Notes: generated by a model not told the origin, from the sequence alone. Counted from the stretch's first letter, positions 7,702-16,894 are shown. The stretch: DNA of 47,501 nucleotides from an uncultured Sutterella sp. (GCA_900770335.1 CAAGKD010000008.1:1-47501), one strand, 5' to 3'. Numbers and translations: made by a program.

Positions 7702-8898
7702 ATGGTCTACAACTTCATGTCCGCCTTCGTGGCCTGCCTTCTGGTGGTGCTCGCGGGCGACTGGCTCTCTCGGCTGACCAAAGGCTGGGTCCCTTCGGTC
7801 TTCATCTCGGCCGTCCTGTTGCTTCTCTCGTTCTGGACGTTCCTGCCCAAGGACGTCGTCGCCGACGCGAAGATCCTCCCGATCGGCTCGACCGTCGCGA
7901 TCTTCCTGCTGATCGCCCACATGGGCACGCTCTTCTCCCTCAAGCGCCTGCTCGAGCAGTGGAAAACCGTCATCATCTGCCTCGCGGGTCTCGCGGGCAT
8001 GTGCGGCGCGGCCTGGTTCATCGGGCCGTTCTTCATGGACAAGAGCTTCATCATCACCGGCATCCCGCCGCTCTCGGGCGGCATCGTCGCGGCGACGATG
8101 ATGCAGAAGGCCGCCCAGGACGCGGGCCTTGCGGAGGCCGCGATCTTCGCGATCTCGATGTACTGCATCCAGGGCTTCGCGGGCTACCCCCTCACGGCGG
8201 TCTGCCTCAAACGCGAGGCGCGCAGGCTTCTCAACGCGCAGCGCTCGGGCGCGGACATGTCGGACGTCGTTGACGCGCGGCGCGTGATGGCCGACGCCAT
8301 GGCGCTTCCCGAGAACGAGAAGCGCGGGCCCCTGGCCACGCCGGACGCCTGGAACACCCCGTTCTTCGTCCTTCTCAAGCTCGCCCTCGTGGGCTGGCTC
8401 GCCCTCATCGTCGGCTCCCTCACGGGCGTTTCGGGCGCGATCTGGGCCTTGGTCTTCGGCGTCGTCTTCTGCCGCCTCGGGTTCCTCGAGCCTGACGTGC
8501 TGAGCAAGACCGGCTCGAAGGACTTCCTCTTCCTCACGCTGATCATGTTCGTCTTCAGCGGCCTGAAGGACTGCACCCCGGAGCTCCTCTTCGGTCTGAT
8601 CGGCCCGATGATCGCCCTCATCGTGATCGGCCTCGCCGGCATGGGCGTCGTCGCCTTCATCGTCGGCAAGATCCTTCGCATCTCGCCCTGGCTTGGCTTT
8701 GCGAACTGCCTCACGGCTCTGTACGGCTTCCCGTTCGACGCCATCATGACCGAGCGCATCTGCCAGGAGGAGGGCGCCTCGAAGGCCGAGGTCGACTTCC
8801 TGATGAGCCGCCTCTTCCCGTCGATGATCGTCGGCGGCTTCGTGACGGTCACGATCACCTCGGTCATCCTCGCGGGCATCTTCATCAAGCTGCTCTGA
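7702..8898 (+). CDS. Multi-pass membrane permease of unrecognised family
   Basis: A 398-residue hydrophobic protein with about ten transmembrane helices in two halves, separated by a hydrophilic loop at about residues 170-215. Conserved-looking motifs are TGIPPLSGGIVAATMMQKAA in the first half and FANCLTALYGFPFDAIMTE in the second; both are broken-helix, Gly/Pro-rich segments typical of secondary transporters of the sodium/carboxylate or glutamate kind. I cannot assign it to a named family. An AGGAG ribosome binding site lies seven bases upstream. It is directly followed by two M20 hydrolases, so an amino-acid conjugate or dipeptide-like substrate is inferred. Confidence 0.75.
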   Translation: MVYNFMSAFVACLLVVLAGDWLSRLTKGWVPSVFISAVLLLLSFWTFLPKDVVADAKILPIGSTVAIFLLIAHMGTLFSLKRLLEQWKTVIICLAGLAGMCGAAWFIGPFFMDKSFIITGIPPLSGGIVAATMMQKAAQDAGLAEAAIFAISMYCIQGFAGYPLTAVCLKREARRLLNAQRSGADMSDVVDARRVMADAMALPENEKRGPLATPDAWNTPFFVLLKLALVGWLALIVGSLTGVSGAIWALVFGVVFCRLGFLEPDVLSKTGSKDFLFLTLIMFVFSGLKDCTPELLFGLIGPMIALIVIGLAGMGVVAFIVGKILRISPWLGFANCLTALYGFPFDAIMTERICQEEGASKAEVDFLMSRLFPSMIVGGFVTVTITSVILAGIFIKLL

Positions 8899-8999
8899 CG
8901 CTGACGGCGCGAGACACACATTTTTTCTCAGGGGCGCGACGCTTCTTCCGGATCCGTCCGGGAGGCGTTGCGCCTTCGGTCATTTCTGGAGATATGACA

Positions 9000-10175
9000 A
9001 TGACTCTGCAGGACCTCATGAGCAAGTACGGCGACTATCAGATCGCGATGCGCCGCCATTTCCACCAGCATCCCGAGGAGAGCACGAAGGAGGTGAAGAC
9101 CGCCGAGCGCATCCGCAGGGAGCTCGACGAGGCCGGCATTCCCTGGCGCGCATGCGGCATGGGCACGGGCACGCTCGCCCGCATCGAGGGCGCCGAGCCC
9201 GGTCCGACGATCATGCTGCGCGGCGACATTGACGCGCTCTCGGTCACCGAGGAGACGGGGCTGCCGTTCGCGAGCTGCAATCCCGGCGTGATGCACGCCT
9301 GCGGCCACGACTGCCACATCTCGATGCTCCTCACGGCCGCGCGCATGCTCAACGACATCCGGGACCGCATCCGCGGCGCGGTGGTCCTCGCCTTCCAGCC
9401 CGCCGAGGAGACCGCCCAGGGCGCCAAGGCCATGATCGAGGAGGGCGTCCTAGAGGGCGTCTCGGCGTGCTTCGGCATGCACGTCTGGTCGGACGTTCCC
9501 TCCGGCAAGGTCGGCATCCGAAAGGGTCCGGCCATGGCGAGCACGGATCGGTTCTTCCTCAACGTGAAGGGCTTCTCCACGCATGGCGCGCAGCCCGACC
9601 ACGGCGTTGACGCGCTCGTGGCCGCCTCGTCGATCGTGATGAACCTGCAGACCCTCGTCTCGCGCGAGTTCGCCCCCACGGACACCGCCGTCGTCACCGT
9701 CGGCAAGTTCGTGAGCGGCACGCGCTTCAACGTGATCGCGGGCGAGGCGGAGCTCGAGGGAACGACGCGCACCTTCCAGAAGTCGATCCGCGACACGCTC
9801 GCCGAGCGCATGCAGAGGATCGCGAGCCAGACGGCCGCGGCCTTCCGCGCCACCGTCGAGCTCCGCTACGACTACCTCGTCCCCGTGACGATCAACGATC
9901 CTGCGGTCTGCGACGTCGCGGCCGGCGCCGCGCGCAAGATCTTCGGCGAGGACAGCGTGATCGAGCCCGCCCAGACGATGGGCGGCGAGGACTTCGCCTA
10001 CTATCAGGAGAAAATCCCCGGCGCGATGGTGCTCCTCGGCGTCAGGAACGAGGCGACGAAGAGCGTCTATCCGCAACACCACGGCAAGTACACGGTCGAC
10101 GAGTCCGTGCTCATCAAGGGCGCGGCGCTTCACGTGCAGACGGCGCTCGACTACCTCGGCGTCAAGCTCGATTGA
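9000..10175 (+). CDS. M20D-type amidohydrolase (hippurate hydrolase / N-acyl-amino acid deacylase family)
   Basis: A 391-residue zinc-dependent amidohydrolase. Family motifs run in order: MRRHFHQHPEES near the N-terminus, MLRGDIDALSVTEETGLPF (about 73-91), the metal-binding MHACGHDCH (about 98-106), AFQPAEET with the catalytic Glu (about 129-136), MHVWSD, and GGEDFAYY near the C-terminus. These enzymes release free amino acids from N-acylated or similar amides in the cytoplasm. The ATG at 9000 is preferred over that at 8994 because the GGAG at 8988-8991 is eight bases from 9000 but only two from 8994. It follows the permease by about 100 bases and precedes a second M20 enzyme, which supports a shared pathway. 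Confidence 0.85.
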   Translation: MTLQDLMSKYGDYQIAMRRHFHQHPEESTKEVKTAERIRRELDEAGIPWRACGMGTGTLARIEGAEPGPTIMLRGDIDALSVTEETGLPFASCNPGVMHACGHDCHISMLLTAARMLNDIRDRIRGAVVLAFQPAEETAQGAKAMIEEGVLEGVSACFGMHVWSDVPSGKVGIRKGPAMASTDRFFLNVKGFSTHGAQPDHGVDALVAASSIVMNLQTLVSREFAPTDTAVVTVGKFVSGTRFNVIAGEAELEGTTRTFQKSIRDTLAERMQRIASQTAAAFRATVELRYDYLVPVTINDPAVCDVAAGAARKIFGEDSVIEPAQTMGGEDFAYYQEKIPGAMVLLGVRNEATKSVYPQHHGKYTVDESVLIKGAALHVQTALDYLGVKLD

Positions 10176-10319
10176 GCGCATCCGCGGCCCGGGCGAGCGC
10201 GGGGCTTCAGGAAGCTCCCGCGGCTTGCCGGAGAGCAGAGGGAGGCGCCCTTGGGACGCCGCCCCTGCCGTTTGAAGGAATCGGAAAGGATCGGAAAGAA
10301 TCGCAAAAGGAGAAGGACC

Positions 10320-11588
10320 ATGAACGAGAAAGAGCGCTTTCACGAGATCTGCGGCGGCTTCGCCCGGAATTTCTTTAATGACGTCCGCGAGCTCACGCGC
10401 TCGCCCGCGCCGCGCGAGGGCGTCACGCGCCTCGGCTACTCGCCCGAGGAGGACCGCGCGATGGAGCGGATCGAGGCGAGCGGGCGCGAGCTCGGGCTTG
10501 AGATCGAGCGCGATCCGGCCGGGAACCTCTGGATGACGCTTCCCGGCCGCGACCGGACGCTTCCGGCGGTGGTTGCAGGCAGCCACGCCGACAGCGTTCT
10601 CGACGGCGGCAACTACGACGGCCTCGCGGGCGTCGCCGCGGCCCTGTGCACGGTGAAGTGGCTGCGCGACACGGGCAGGACTCCCCTGCGGGACTTCCGG
10701 GTTCTCGCCATCCGCTGTGAGGAGCAGGGGCTCGTCGGCACGACGGCGATGCTGGGGAAGCTCCGCCCCGAGGATCTCGGACGGAGCTTCGTCAAGGGCG
10801 GAGCGACGCTCGCCGAGCTCTTCGCCGCGCGCGGCATGGATCCCGCGCCCTTCATGTCCGGGCGTCCGCTCATCGATCTCTCGCGCATCGCGGTCTTCCT
10901 CGAGACGCACATCGAGCAGAGCCTCAAGCTCGACTCGTCCGAGACGAGGCGCGTCGGGCTCGTGACGGGCATTCGGGGCATCCGCTGCCACCGCTCGATC
11001 CGCGCGATCGGCGAGACCGCTCACGCGGGCGCCACCGAGTTTCCGTACCGGCATGACGCGGCGCTCGCCTGCGCGCTCTTCGTCGCAAGGATCTATGAGC
11101 GCTGGCAGCGCGCCCTCGCCATGGGCGACGACCTCGTCGTGACGACGGGCTCGATCCGCACGCCCGACACGGCGATCTTCAACAAGATCTCGGGCGAGTG
11201 CGAGATGACGCTCGACATGCGCTCGCTCGACGACGCGGCCTTCGCGCGCTTCTCCGCGGTGATCGACCGCACGCTCGAGGAGGTCGCCGACGAGACGGGC
11301 GTGCGGTTCGAGCGCGATCCAGCGGTCGTGATCGCGCCCAACCATTGCGACGAGCGCCTCGTCGGGCGGCTCGCCGACGCGGCCGGGCGCCTCGGGATCG
11401 GCGTCGAGCGCATGGCTTCGGGAGCGGGGCACGACGCGGCGAACTTCGGGGCCGCCGGCGTTCCCTTCGCGATGCTCTTCATCGCCAACCAGAACGGCTC
11501 GCACAACCCGCATGAGGCGATGAAGCTCGAGGACTTCCTTGCAGCGACGCATGTGATGGCCGAGACGGTGGCGGCGTTCGACGAGTGA
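10320..11588 (+). CDS. Zn-dependent M20 hydrolase (allantoate amidohydrolase / N-carbamoyl-amino acid hydrolase family)
   Basis: A 422-residue protein with the AllC/HyuC-type signatures: RDRTLPAVVAGSHADSVLDG (His and Asp metal ligands, about residue 86-92), NYDGLAGVAAAL, IRCEEQGL with the catalytic Glu-Glu pair, FLETHIEQS, and GAGHDAANF near the C-terminus. Enzymes of this family cleave allantoate, ureidoglycolate or N-carbamoyl amino acids, releasing ammonia and CO2. The ATG at 10320 has a purine-rich AAAAGGAGAAGGA just before it. An upstream in-frame GTG-type start at 10251 would add a basic, low-complexity extension and was rejected. No allantoin or hydantoin pathway gene is adjacent, so the substrate is open. 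Confidence 0.85.
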   Translation: MNEKERFHEICGGFARNFFNDVRELTRSPAPREGVTRLGYSPEEDRAMERIEASGRELGLEIERDPAGNLWMTLPGRDRTLPAVVAGSHADSVLDGGNYDGLAGVAAALCTVKWLRDTGRTPLRDFRVLAIRCEEQGLVGTTAMLGKLRPEDLGRSFVKGGATLAELFAARGMDPAPFMSGRPLIDLSRIAVFLETHIEQSLKLDSSETRRVGLVTGIRGIRCHRSIRAIGETAHAGATEFPYRHDAALACALFVARIYERWQRALAMGDDLVVTTGSIRTPDTAIFNKISGECEMTLDMRSLDDAAFARFSAVIDRTLEEVADETGVRFERDPAVVIAPNHCDERLVGRLADAAGRLGIGVERMASGAGHDAANFGAAGVPFAMLFIANQNGSHNPHEAMKLEDFLAATHVMAETVAAFDE

Positions 11589-11708
11589 CGGACCGCTTGC
11601 GGAGCCGCCTGACGCCTGTGAAGCGCGGATGGAGGAGTCGCAAGGCAGGCGTGCGGCGCATCCGGCCGCACGCGAACATCGACACAGGCCTCTGCGCCCG
11701 GAAGGACG

Positions 11709-11743
11709 AAAAAGCGGCCGCTCCGGAACCGGAGACGGCCGCT
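11709..11743 (-). terminator. Terminator of the leuABCD operon
   Basis: AGCGGCCG (11713-11720) plus TCCGG (11722-11726) pair with CCGGA (11729-11733) plus CGGCCGCT (11736-11743), with one small bulge. On the minus strand the stem is followed by five T residues (11713-11709), so it ends the leuD transcript. It also separates it from the convergent M20 gene. Confidence 0.75.
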
Positions 11744-11764
11744 CTTCATGCGAGCGACGGAAGC

Positions 11765-12385
11765 TCAGTCGCAGCCTTGGACGCGGGCGCGCCAGGCGGG
11801 CATCTTCGACTCGTATTCGGCGATCTTGTCCTCGTCCTGCAGGGTGAGGCCGATGGCGTCGAGCCCCTCGAGCATCATCCAGCGGCGGAAGGGATCCGTC
11901 GTGAAGGTGAAGTGCAGCTCGCCCGCGTCGACGGTCTGCTTCTCGAGGTCGATCGTGATCCTGAGCCCCTTCTCGCTCTCGAGTTTGGCGAAGAGCGCGT
12001 CGATCTCGCCCTGGGCGAGCTCAACGGGCAGCAGGCCGTTGCCGAGGGCGTTGTTCTTGAAGATGTCCGCGAAGGACGGGGCGATCACGCAACGGAAGCC
12101 GTACTCGAGAAGCGCCCACGGGGCGTGCTCGCGCGAGGAGCCGTTGCCGAAGTTCTCCTGGGCGACGAGGATTCCGGCGCTCGCGTACTCGGGAAAGTTG
12201 AGAACGAACTCGGGATTGGGCTTCGTCTCCTCGGCGTCGAGCCAGCGATGGTCGTGGAAGAGGTGGTGTCCGAAGCCCTTGCGGTCCACCGCGAGGAGGA
12301 ACTGCTTGGGGATGATCTGGTCGGTGTCGACGTTCGCGCGGTTGAGCGGAACGGCGACCGACGTGAAGGTGGTGAATTTCTGCAT
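11765..12385 (-). CDS. leuD: 3-isopropylmalate dehydratase small subunit
   Basis: A 206-residue swivel-domain subunit of isopropylmalate isomerase, the second step of leucine synthesis. It starts MQKFTTFTSVAVPLNRANVDT, followed by DQIIPKQFL and the conserved NFGNGSSREHAPWAL, where the substrate-binding Ser-Arg lies. Length is normal for LeuD (about 200). It follows leuC by 20 bases as the last gene of the leuABCD operon and is followed by a terminator. Confidence is high. Confidence 0.96.
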   Translation of the reverse strand: MQKFTTFTSVAVPLNRANVDTDQIIPKQFLLAVDRKGFGHHLFHDHRWLDAEETKPNPEFVLNFPEYASAGILVAQENFGNGSSREHAPWALLEYGFRCVIAPSFADIFKNNALGNGLLPVELAQGEIDALFAKLESEKGLRITIDLEKQTVDAGELHFTFTTDPFRRWMMLEGLDAIGLTLQDEDKIAEYESKMPAWRARVQGCD

Positions 12386-12405
12386 GTCCTGGGGCTCGGA
12401 GGGAA

Positions 12406-13806
12406 TCAGAGGAACTCGCGGGGGTCGCAGATGCGGCCCGCGACGGCGGCCGCGGCCGCTGAGGCCGGGCTCATCAGATGCGTGCGGCTTCCGCGGCCCT
12501 GGCGGCCGATGAAGTTGCGGTTCGAGGTCGAGGCGACGCGCGAGCCGGGCTCGGCGCGGTCATCGTTCATCGCGAGGCACATCGAGCACCCCGGAAGGCG
12601 CCATTCGAAGCCCGCCTGGCGGAAGACTTCAGCGAGGCCCTCCTCTTCGGCCATCTCGCGCACGCGCGCGGAGCCCGGAACGGCCAGCGCCCGGACGCCC
12701 GGGGCGACATGGCGCCCGCGCAGGATCTCGGCGGCGGCGCGGAAGTCCTCGATGCGGCCGTTCGTGCACGAGCCGATGAAGACCGTGTCGATCGGCACCG
12801 TCGTGAGGCGCTGGCCCCACTCGAGCTCCGTGTAGGCGAGGGCGCTTTCGGCGCTCTCGAGCGCGACGGGGTTGGAGAAGTCCTCGCGGCGGGGCACCGT
12901 CCCGGTGAGGGCGGCGGCCTGGCCGGGGTTCGTTCCCCAGGTGACCTGCGGCTCGAGCGCGGAGGCGTCGAGCACGACCTCGGCGTCAAACTTCGCGTCC
13001 TCGTCCGAGGCGAGGGTGCGCCAGTACGCGACGGCCTCGTCCCAGTCCCCGCCCTTCGGGGCGAAGCGGCGGCCCTTGAGGTAGGCGAACGTCACCTCGT
13101 CGGGCGCGACCATGCCCACCTTGGCGCCCATCTCGATCGCCATGTTGCTGAGCGTCATGCGGCCCTCCATCGAGAGCGCGCGGACGGCCTCGCCCGCGAA
13201 CTCGACGGCGTAGCCCGTGCCGCCCGCGGTCGTGAGGCGGCCGGCGATGGCGAGGATCAGGTCCTTGGCGCTCACGCCCGGACGCAGGCGTCCGTCGCAG
13301 CGGATGCGCATCGTCTTCAGGCGCTGCTGCTTGAGGGTCTGCGTGGCCATCACGTGCTCGACCTCGGACGTGCCGATGCCGAAGGCGAGGGCGCCGAAGG
13401 CGCCGTGCGTGGCGGTGTGCGAGTCGCCGCACACGAGGGTCGTGCCCGGGAGCGTGAAGCCCTCCTGGGGGCCGACGATGTGCACGATGCCCTGGCGGGA
13501 GTCGCCAAGGCCGTAGAGCGTCACGCCGAACTCGCTGCAGTTCTCGATCAGTGTCGTCACCTGCTTTCTGGCGAGCGGCGTGCACGCGTCGAGCGACTGG
13601 CGCTGGGTCGAGATGTCGTGGTCCATCGTGCCGATCATCAGGTCGGGGCGGCGCAGGCGGCGGCCGGCGGCGCGCAGGCCCGCGAAGGCCTGCGGGCTCG
13701 TCACCTCATGGATGATGTGGCGGTCGATGTAAAGGAGCGGGAGCTCGGCCGCCTTCTGCATGACGACGTGGGCGTCGTAGACCTTTTCGTAGAGCGTCTT
13801 TCCCAT
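12406..13806 (-). CDS. leuC: 3-isopropylmalate dehydratase large subunit
   Basis: A 466-residue aconitase-family subunit. Visible features are LLYIDRHIIHEVTSPQAF near the N-terminus, CGDSHTATHGAFG, and the [4Fe-4S] cysteines in FIGSCTNGR (one) and CSMCLAMN (two). With LeuD it isomerises 2- to 3-isopropylmalate. The ATG at 13806 is chosen over one nine bases upstream because GGGGAG lies eight bases before it and the longer form would overlap leuB. The gap to leuB is only five bases, consistent with translational coupling. Confidence 0.96.
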   Translation of the reverse strand: MGKTLYEKVYDAHVVMQKAAELPLLYIDRHIIHEVTSPQAFAGLRAAGRRLRRPDLMIGTMDHDISTQRQSLDACTPLARKQVTTLIENCSEFGVTLYGLGDSRQGIVHIVGPQEGFTLPGTTLVCGDSHTATHGAFGALAFGIGTSEVEHVMATQTLKQQRLKTMRIRCDGRLRPGVSAKDLILAIAGRLTTAGGTGYAVEFAGEAVRALSMEGRMTLSNMAIEMGAKVGMVAPDEVTFAYLKGRRFAPKGGDWDEAVAYWRTLASDEDAKFDAEVVLDASALEPQVTWGTNPGQAAALTGTVPRREDFSNPVALESAESALAYTELEWGQRLTTVPIDTVFIGSCTNGRIEDFRAAAEILRGRHVAPGVRALAVPGSARVREMAEEEGLAEVFRQAGFEWRLPGCSMCLAMNDDRAEPGSRVASTSNRNFIGRQGRGSRTHLMSPASAAAAAVAGRICDPREFL

Positions 13807-13811
13807 GGCGG

Positions 13812-14909
13812 TCACTCCCCGGAGCGGATGCGGCGGACGACGGCGGCGCCCATTTCGCGGGTGCCGATCGGCTCGGCGCCGGCGGCGCGGGCGAGGTCGG
13901 CGGTGACCTCGCGGTCGGCGAGGGCGTCAAGGACGGCCTTCTCGATCGCGTCCGCGGCCTCCTTCTCGCCGAGCGAGTAGCGCAGCATCATGGCGGCCGA
14001 GAGGATCTGGGCGACCGGGTTGGCGATGCCCTTGCCGGCGATGTCCGGGGCGGAGCCGCCCGCGGGCTCGTACAGGCCGAAGCCGCCCTCGCCGATAGAG
14101 GCGGAGGGGAGCAGCCCCATCGAGCCCGTGATCATGGCGCACTCGTCCGAGAGGATGTCGCCGAAGATGTTCGAGCAGAGCATGACGTCGAACTGCGCCG
14201 GGTCGCGGATGAGCTGCATCGTCGCGTTGTCGACGTAGATGTGCTCGAGGGCGACGTCGGGGTAGTCCTTCGCGACCTCGGTCACCGTCTCGCGCCAGAG
14301 CACGGAGGCGGCGAGGACGTTGGCCTTGTCGACGGACGTGACCTTCTTCCTGCGGCCGCGGGCGGCTTCGAAGGCGGCGACGGCGATGCGGCGGATCTCG
14401 CGGCGCGAGTAGACCTCGGTGTCATAGGCGGTCGTGTCCTCGCCCTCGCCCTTCCTGCCCTTCGGGGCGCCGAAGTAGATGCCGCCCGTGAGCTCGCGGA
14501 CGATCACCATGTCAAAGCCCCGCGCGGAGATGTCGGCGCGCAGCGGCGAGAGCGCCGCAAGGCCCGGGAAGATGCGCGCCGGGCGGAGGTTGCAGAAGAG
14601 CTTGTAGCGCTTCCTGAGCGGCAGGAGCGCGCCCGCCTCGGGGCGCTGGCTGTGCGGAAGATGATCCCACTTCGGGCCGCCCACGGAGCCGAAGAGGATC
14701 GCTTCGGCGGCGTCGCAGGCCGCGAGCGTCTCCTCGGGCAGGGGCGTGCCGCAGGCGTCGATCGCGGCGCCGCCCACGAGGGCCTCCGTGCGCTCGAGCG
14801 TGAAGCCGAAGCGCTCGCCGGCGGCGTCGAGCACCGCGAGGGCCTCCCTCATGACTTCGGGACCGATGCCGTCACCGGCGAGAACAGCGATGCGATGGTT
14901 ACGGGTCAT
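13812..14909 (-). CDS. leuB: 3-isopropylmalate dehydrogenase
   Basis: A 365-residue NAD-dependent dehydrogenase that oxidises and decarboxylates 3-isopropylmalate. Motifs include IAVLAGDGIGPEVMREAL at the start, RELTGGIYFG, the catalytic VTSVDKANVLAAS region, SNIFGDILSDECAMITGSMG and the NAD-binding EPAGGSAPDIAGKGIANP. The ATG at 14909 gives the normal LeuB length. Further upstream the frame continues into a low-complexity stretch that is not part of the family. It lies between leuA (133-base gap) and leuC. Confidence 0.96.
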   Translation of the reverse strand: MTRNHRIAVLAGDGIGPEVMREALAVLDAAGERFGFTLERTEALVGGAAIDACGTPLPEETLAACDAAEAILFGSVGGPKWDHLPHSQRPEAGALLPLRKRYKLFCNLRPARIFPGLAALSPLRADISARGFDMVIVRELTGGIYFGAPKGRKGEGEDTTAYDTEVYSRREIRRIAVAAFEAARGRRKKVTSVDKANVLAASVLWRETVTEVAKDYPDVALEHIYVDNATMQLIRDPAQFDVMLCSNIFGDILSDECAMITGSMGLLPSASIGEGGFGLYEPAGGSAPDIAGKGIANPVAQILSAAMMLRYSLGEKEAADAIEKAVLDALADREVTADLARAAGAEPIGTREMGAAVVRRIRSGE

Positions 14910-15042
14910 TTCTTTCAGTGTCCTGTTCTGGTGGTCAGGGTGTGCGGAGCCGATCCGCTCTCCCGTTTCGGGCGAGCGGGCGGTCTCATGCTTGGGAATT
15001 TCCTGGAGATCCGGCGGCCTTTGCGGACGCCGCCGGGGAGCG

Positions 15043-16659
15043 TCATCGGGTCGCGGCGGGCTCGGATTCGGGCTCGTGCGCGGCCTCTTCGGCAAGGTCC
15101 TTCGCGGTGCGGCCCGGGCGCTTCTTGGCGGCGTGGATCCGCTTCGTGCGCTCGATGTTGTTGATCGCGCGAAGCAGCGCCAGGGCGGAGGCCTCGATCA
15201 CGTCCGTCGAGAGCCCCATGCCGTGGAAGATGCGGCCCTCGCAGTCGATCGTGACGTCAACCTGGCCCAGGGCGTCCATGCCCGCGCCGTTGGCGTTGAT
15301 CTCGTAGCTCTTGAGCGTGAACTTCGAGCCCGTGAGGTGCGTGATGCAGTTGTAGACCGCGTCGACCGGACCGTTGCCGGGGCTCGACTCCGTGCGGGTG
15401 CGGCGGCCGACGCGCAGGCGAACCGTCGCGGTCGGGATGGTGCCGTTCGAGCCGCACATCACGTTCATCTGGTCGAGGTGGTAGGTGTCGTCCTCCTCGT
15501 CGAGCTTCGTGAAGAAGATCAGGGCCTCGAGGTCGTAGTCGAACACCTGCCCCTTGCGGTCGGCGAGCTTGAGGAAGCGCGCGTAGATGTCGTTGAGGTT
15601 GTAGTCGTCGTCCGCGTAGCCGAGCTTGCGCAGACAGTCGCGGATCATATGGCGGCCCGAGCGGGCGGTCATCAGCATGGTGTTGCCGGTGTAGCCCACG
15701 GACTCGGGCGTGAGGATCTCGTAGGTCTCGCGGTTCTTGAGAACGCCGTCCTGGTGGATGCCCGAGGAGTGCGAGAAGGCGTTCGAGCCCACGATCGCCT
15801 TGTGCGACGGAACGGGCTCGTGGCAGATCTTCGCAACGAGCGCGGAGGTGCGGGCGATGTTCTTTGAGATGATGCCCGTCGAGAGTCCGCCGAGGCTCTT
15901 CGAGCGCAGGCGGATCGCCATCGCGACCTCCTCGAGCGAGCAGTTGCCGGCGCGCTCGCCCAGGCCGTTCACGCAGCACTCGATCTGGCGGGCGCCCATC
16001 TGAACGGCCGTGAGGGAGTTGGCGGTGGCCATGCCGAGGTCGTTGTGGCAGTGCACGGAGAGCACGGCCTTGTCGATGTTCGGGACGCGGTTCACCAGCT
16101 GAGTGATGATGCCGCCGAACTCGGTCGGAACGGTGTAGCCGACGGTGTCGGGGATGTTGATCGTCGTGGCGCCCGCGGCGATGGCCTCCTCGACCATGCG
16201 GCAGAGGTCGTCGATCGGCGTGCGGCCCGCGTCCTCGCAGGAGAACTCAACGTCATCGGTGTACTTTCGCGCCTGGCGGATCGCCGCCACGCCCATGGCG
16301 AGCACGTCGTCAAAGGACTTCCTGAGCTTGTCCTTCACGTGTATCGCGGAGGTGGCGATGAAGGTGTGTATGCGGAAGCGCTCCGCGGCGGAGAGCGCCT
16401 GGCCGGCGGCGTCCACGTCCTTGAGGACGGCACGCGCGAGGCCGCAGGGAACGGCGGTCGTGAGCGTGCGGGCGATCGTCTGCACCGACTCGAAGTCGCC
16501 CTGCGAGGAGACGGGGAAGCCCGCCTCGATGACGTCAACGCCGAGCTCCTCGAGCGCCAGCGCGATCTGCAGCTTCTGTCGCATCGAGAGGCTCTGGGGA
16601 AGGGCCTGCTCGCCGTCGCGCAGAGTGGTGTCGAAGATGATTACTCGGTCCTGTGACAT
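15043..16659 (-). CDS. leuA: 2-isopropylmalate synthase
   Basis: A 538-residue enzyme condensing acetyl-CoA with 2-oxoisovalerate, the committed step of leucine synthesis. FDTTLRDGEQALPQ (about 9-22) and SVHCHNDLGMATANSL are the DRE-TIM catalytic motifs. The C-terminal region from about residue 390 matches the leucine-binding regulatory domain, including NANGAGMDALGQVDVTI. The size fits the proteobacterial type (about 520 plus a short tail). The ATG at 16659 is preferred to one six codons upstream. It is the first gene of leuABCD, about 75 bases behind the promoter at 16743-16772. The leader shows no leucine-rich peptide, so enteric-type attenuation is not evident. Confidence 0.96.
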   Translation of the reverse strand: MSQDRVIIFDTTLRDGEQALPQSLSMRQKLQIALALEELGVDVIEAGFPVSSQGDFESVQTIARTLTTAVPCGLARAVLKDVDAAGQALSAAERFRIHTFIATSAIHVKDKLRKSFDDVLAMGVAAIRQARKYTDDVEFSCEDAGRTPIDDLCRMVEEAIAAGATTINIPDTVGYTVPTEFGGIITQLVNRVPNIDKAVLSVHCHNDLGMATANSLTAVQMGARQIECCVNGLGERAGNCSLEEVAMAIRLRSKSLGGLSTGIISKNIARTSALVAKICHEPVPSHKAIVGSNAFSHSSGIHQDGVLKNRETYEILTPESVGYTGNTMLMTARSGRHMIRDCLRKLGYADDDYNLNDIYARFLKLADRKGQVFDYDLEALIFFTKLDEEDDTYHLDQMNVMCGSNGTIPTATVRLRVGRRTRTESSPGNGPVDAVYNCITHLTGSKFTLKSYEINANGAGMDALGQVDVTIDCEGRIFHGMGLSTDVIEASALALLRAINNIERTKRIHAAKKRPGRTAKDLAEEAAHEPESEPAATR

Positions 16660-16742
16660 TTCGCCTGTTCCTTGCAAGTGCCTTAAAGGGGTGCAACGCG
16701 CGGCCCTTAGGGGAGCCTCGGGCTTTGCGGCAATAGTTTTGA

Positions 16743-16772
16743 ACCATACTCCGGGGCCGGATGAACTGTCAA
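16743..16772 (-). promoter_or_regulatory. Promoter of the leuABCD operon
   Basis: On the minus strand a perfect TTGACA (16772-16767) is followed after 18 bases by TATGGT (16748-16743). The upstream flank is AT-rich, which would help RNA polymerase. The transcript would carry a leader of about 75 bases. Confidence 0.75.
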
Positions 16773-16864
16773 GGAAAAATCGACAAATTCACCGCATTAC
16801 TTTTATCAACTAGTTGAACAACAAGGAAAAAAGAAAATTAAAGGTTGTGGTTTCGCAAAATGGA

Positions 16865-16894
16865 AAAGTTGCAGAAAGGAGAAAGTTGCAGAAA
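16865..16894. repeat. Direct repeat of a 13-mer upstream of the leu promoter
   Basis: AAAGTTGCAGAAA occurs at 16865-16877 and 16882-16894, with a 17-base period. It sits in an AT-rich patch between the smpB terminator and the leu promoter. It may be a binding site for a leu regulator or simply sequence slippage. Confidence 0.35.

Noticed and set aside
16660..16747. Leader peptide for leucine attenuation upstream of leuA
   Set aside because: The only short frame (ATG at 16747) has no run of Leu codons and no strong mutually exclusive hairpins are seen.
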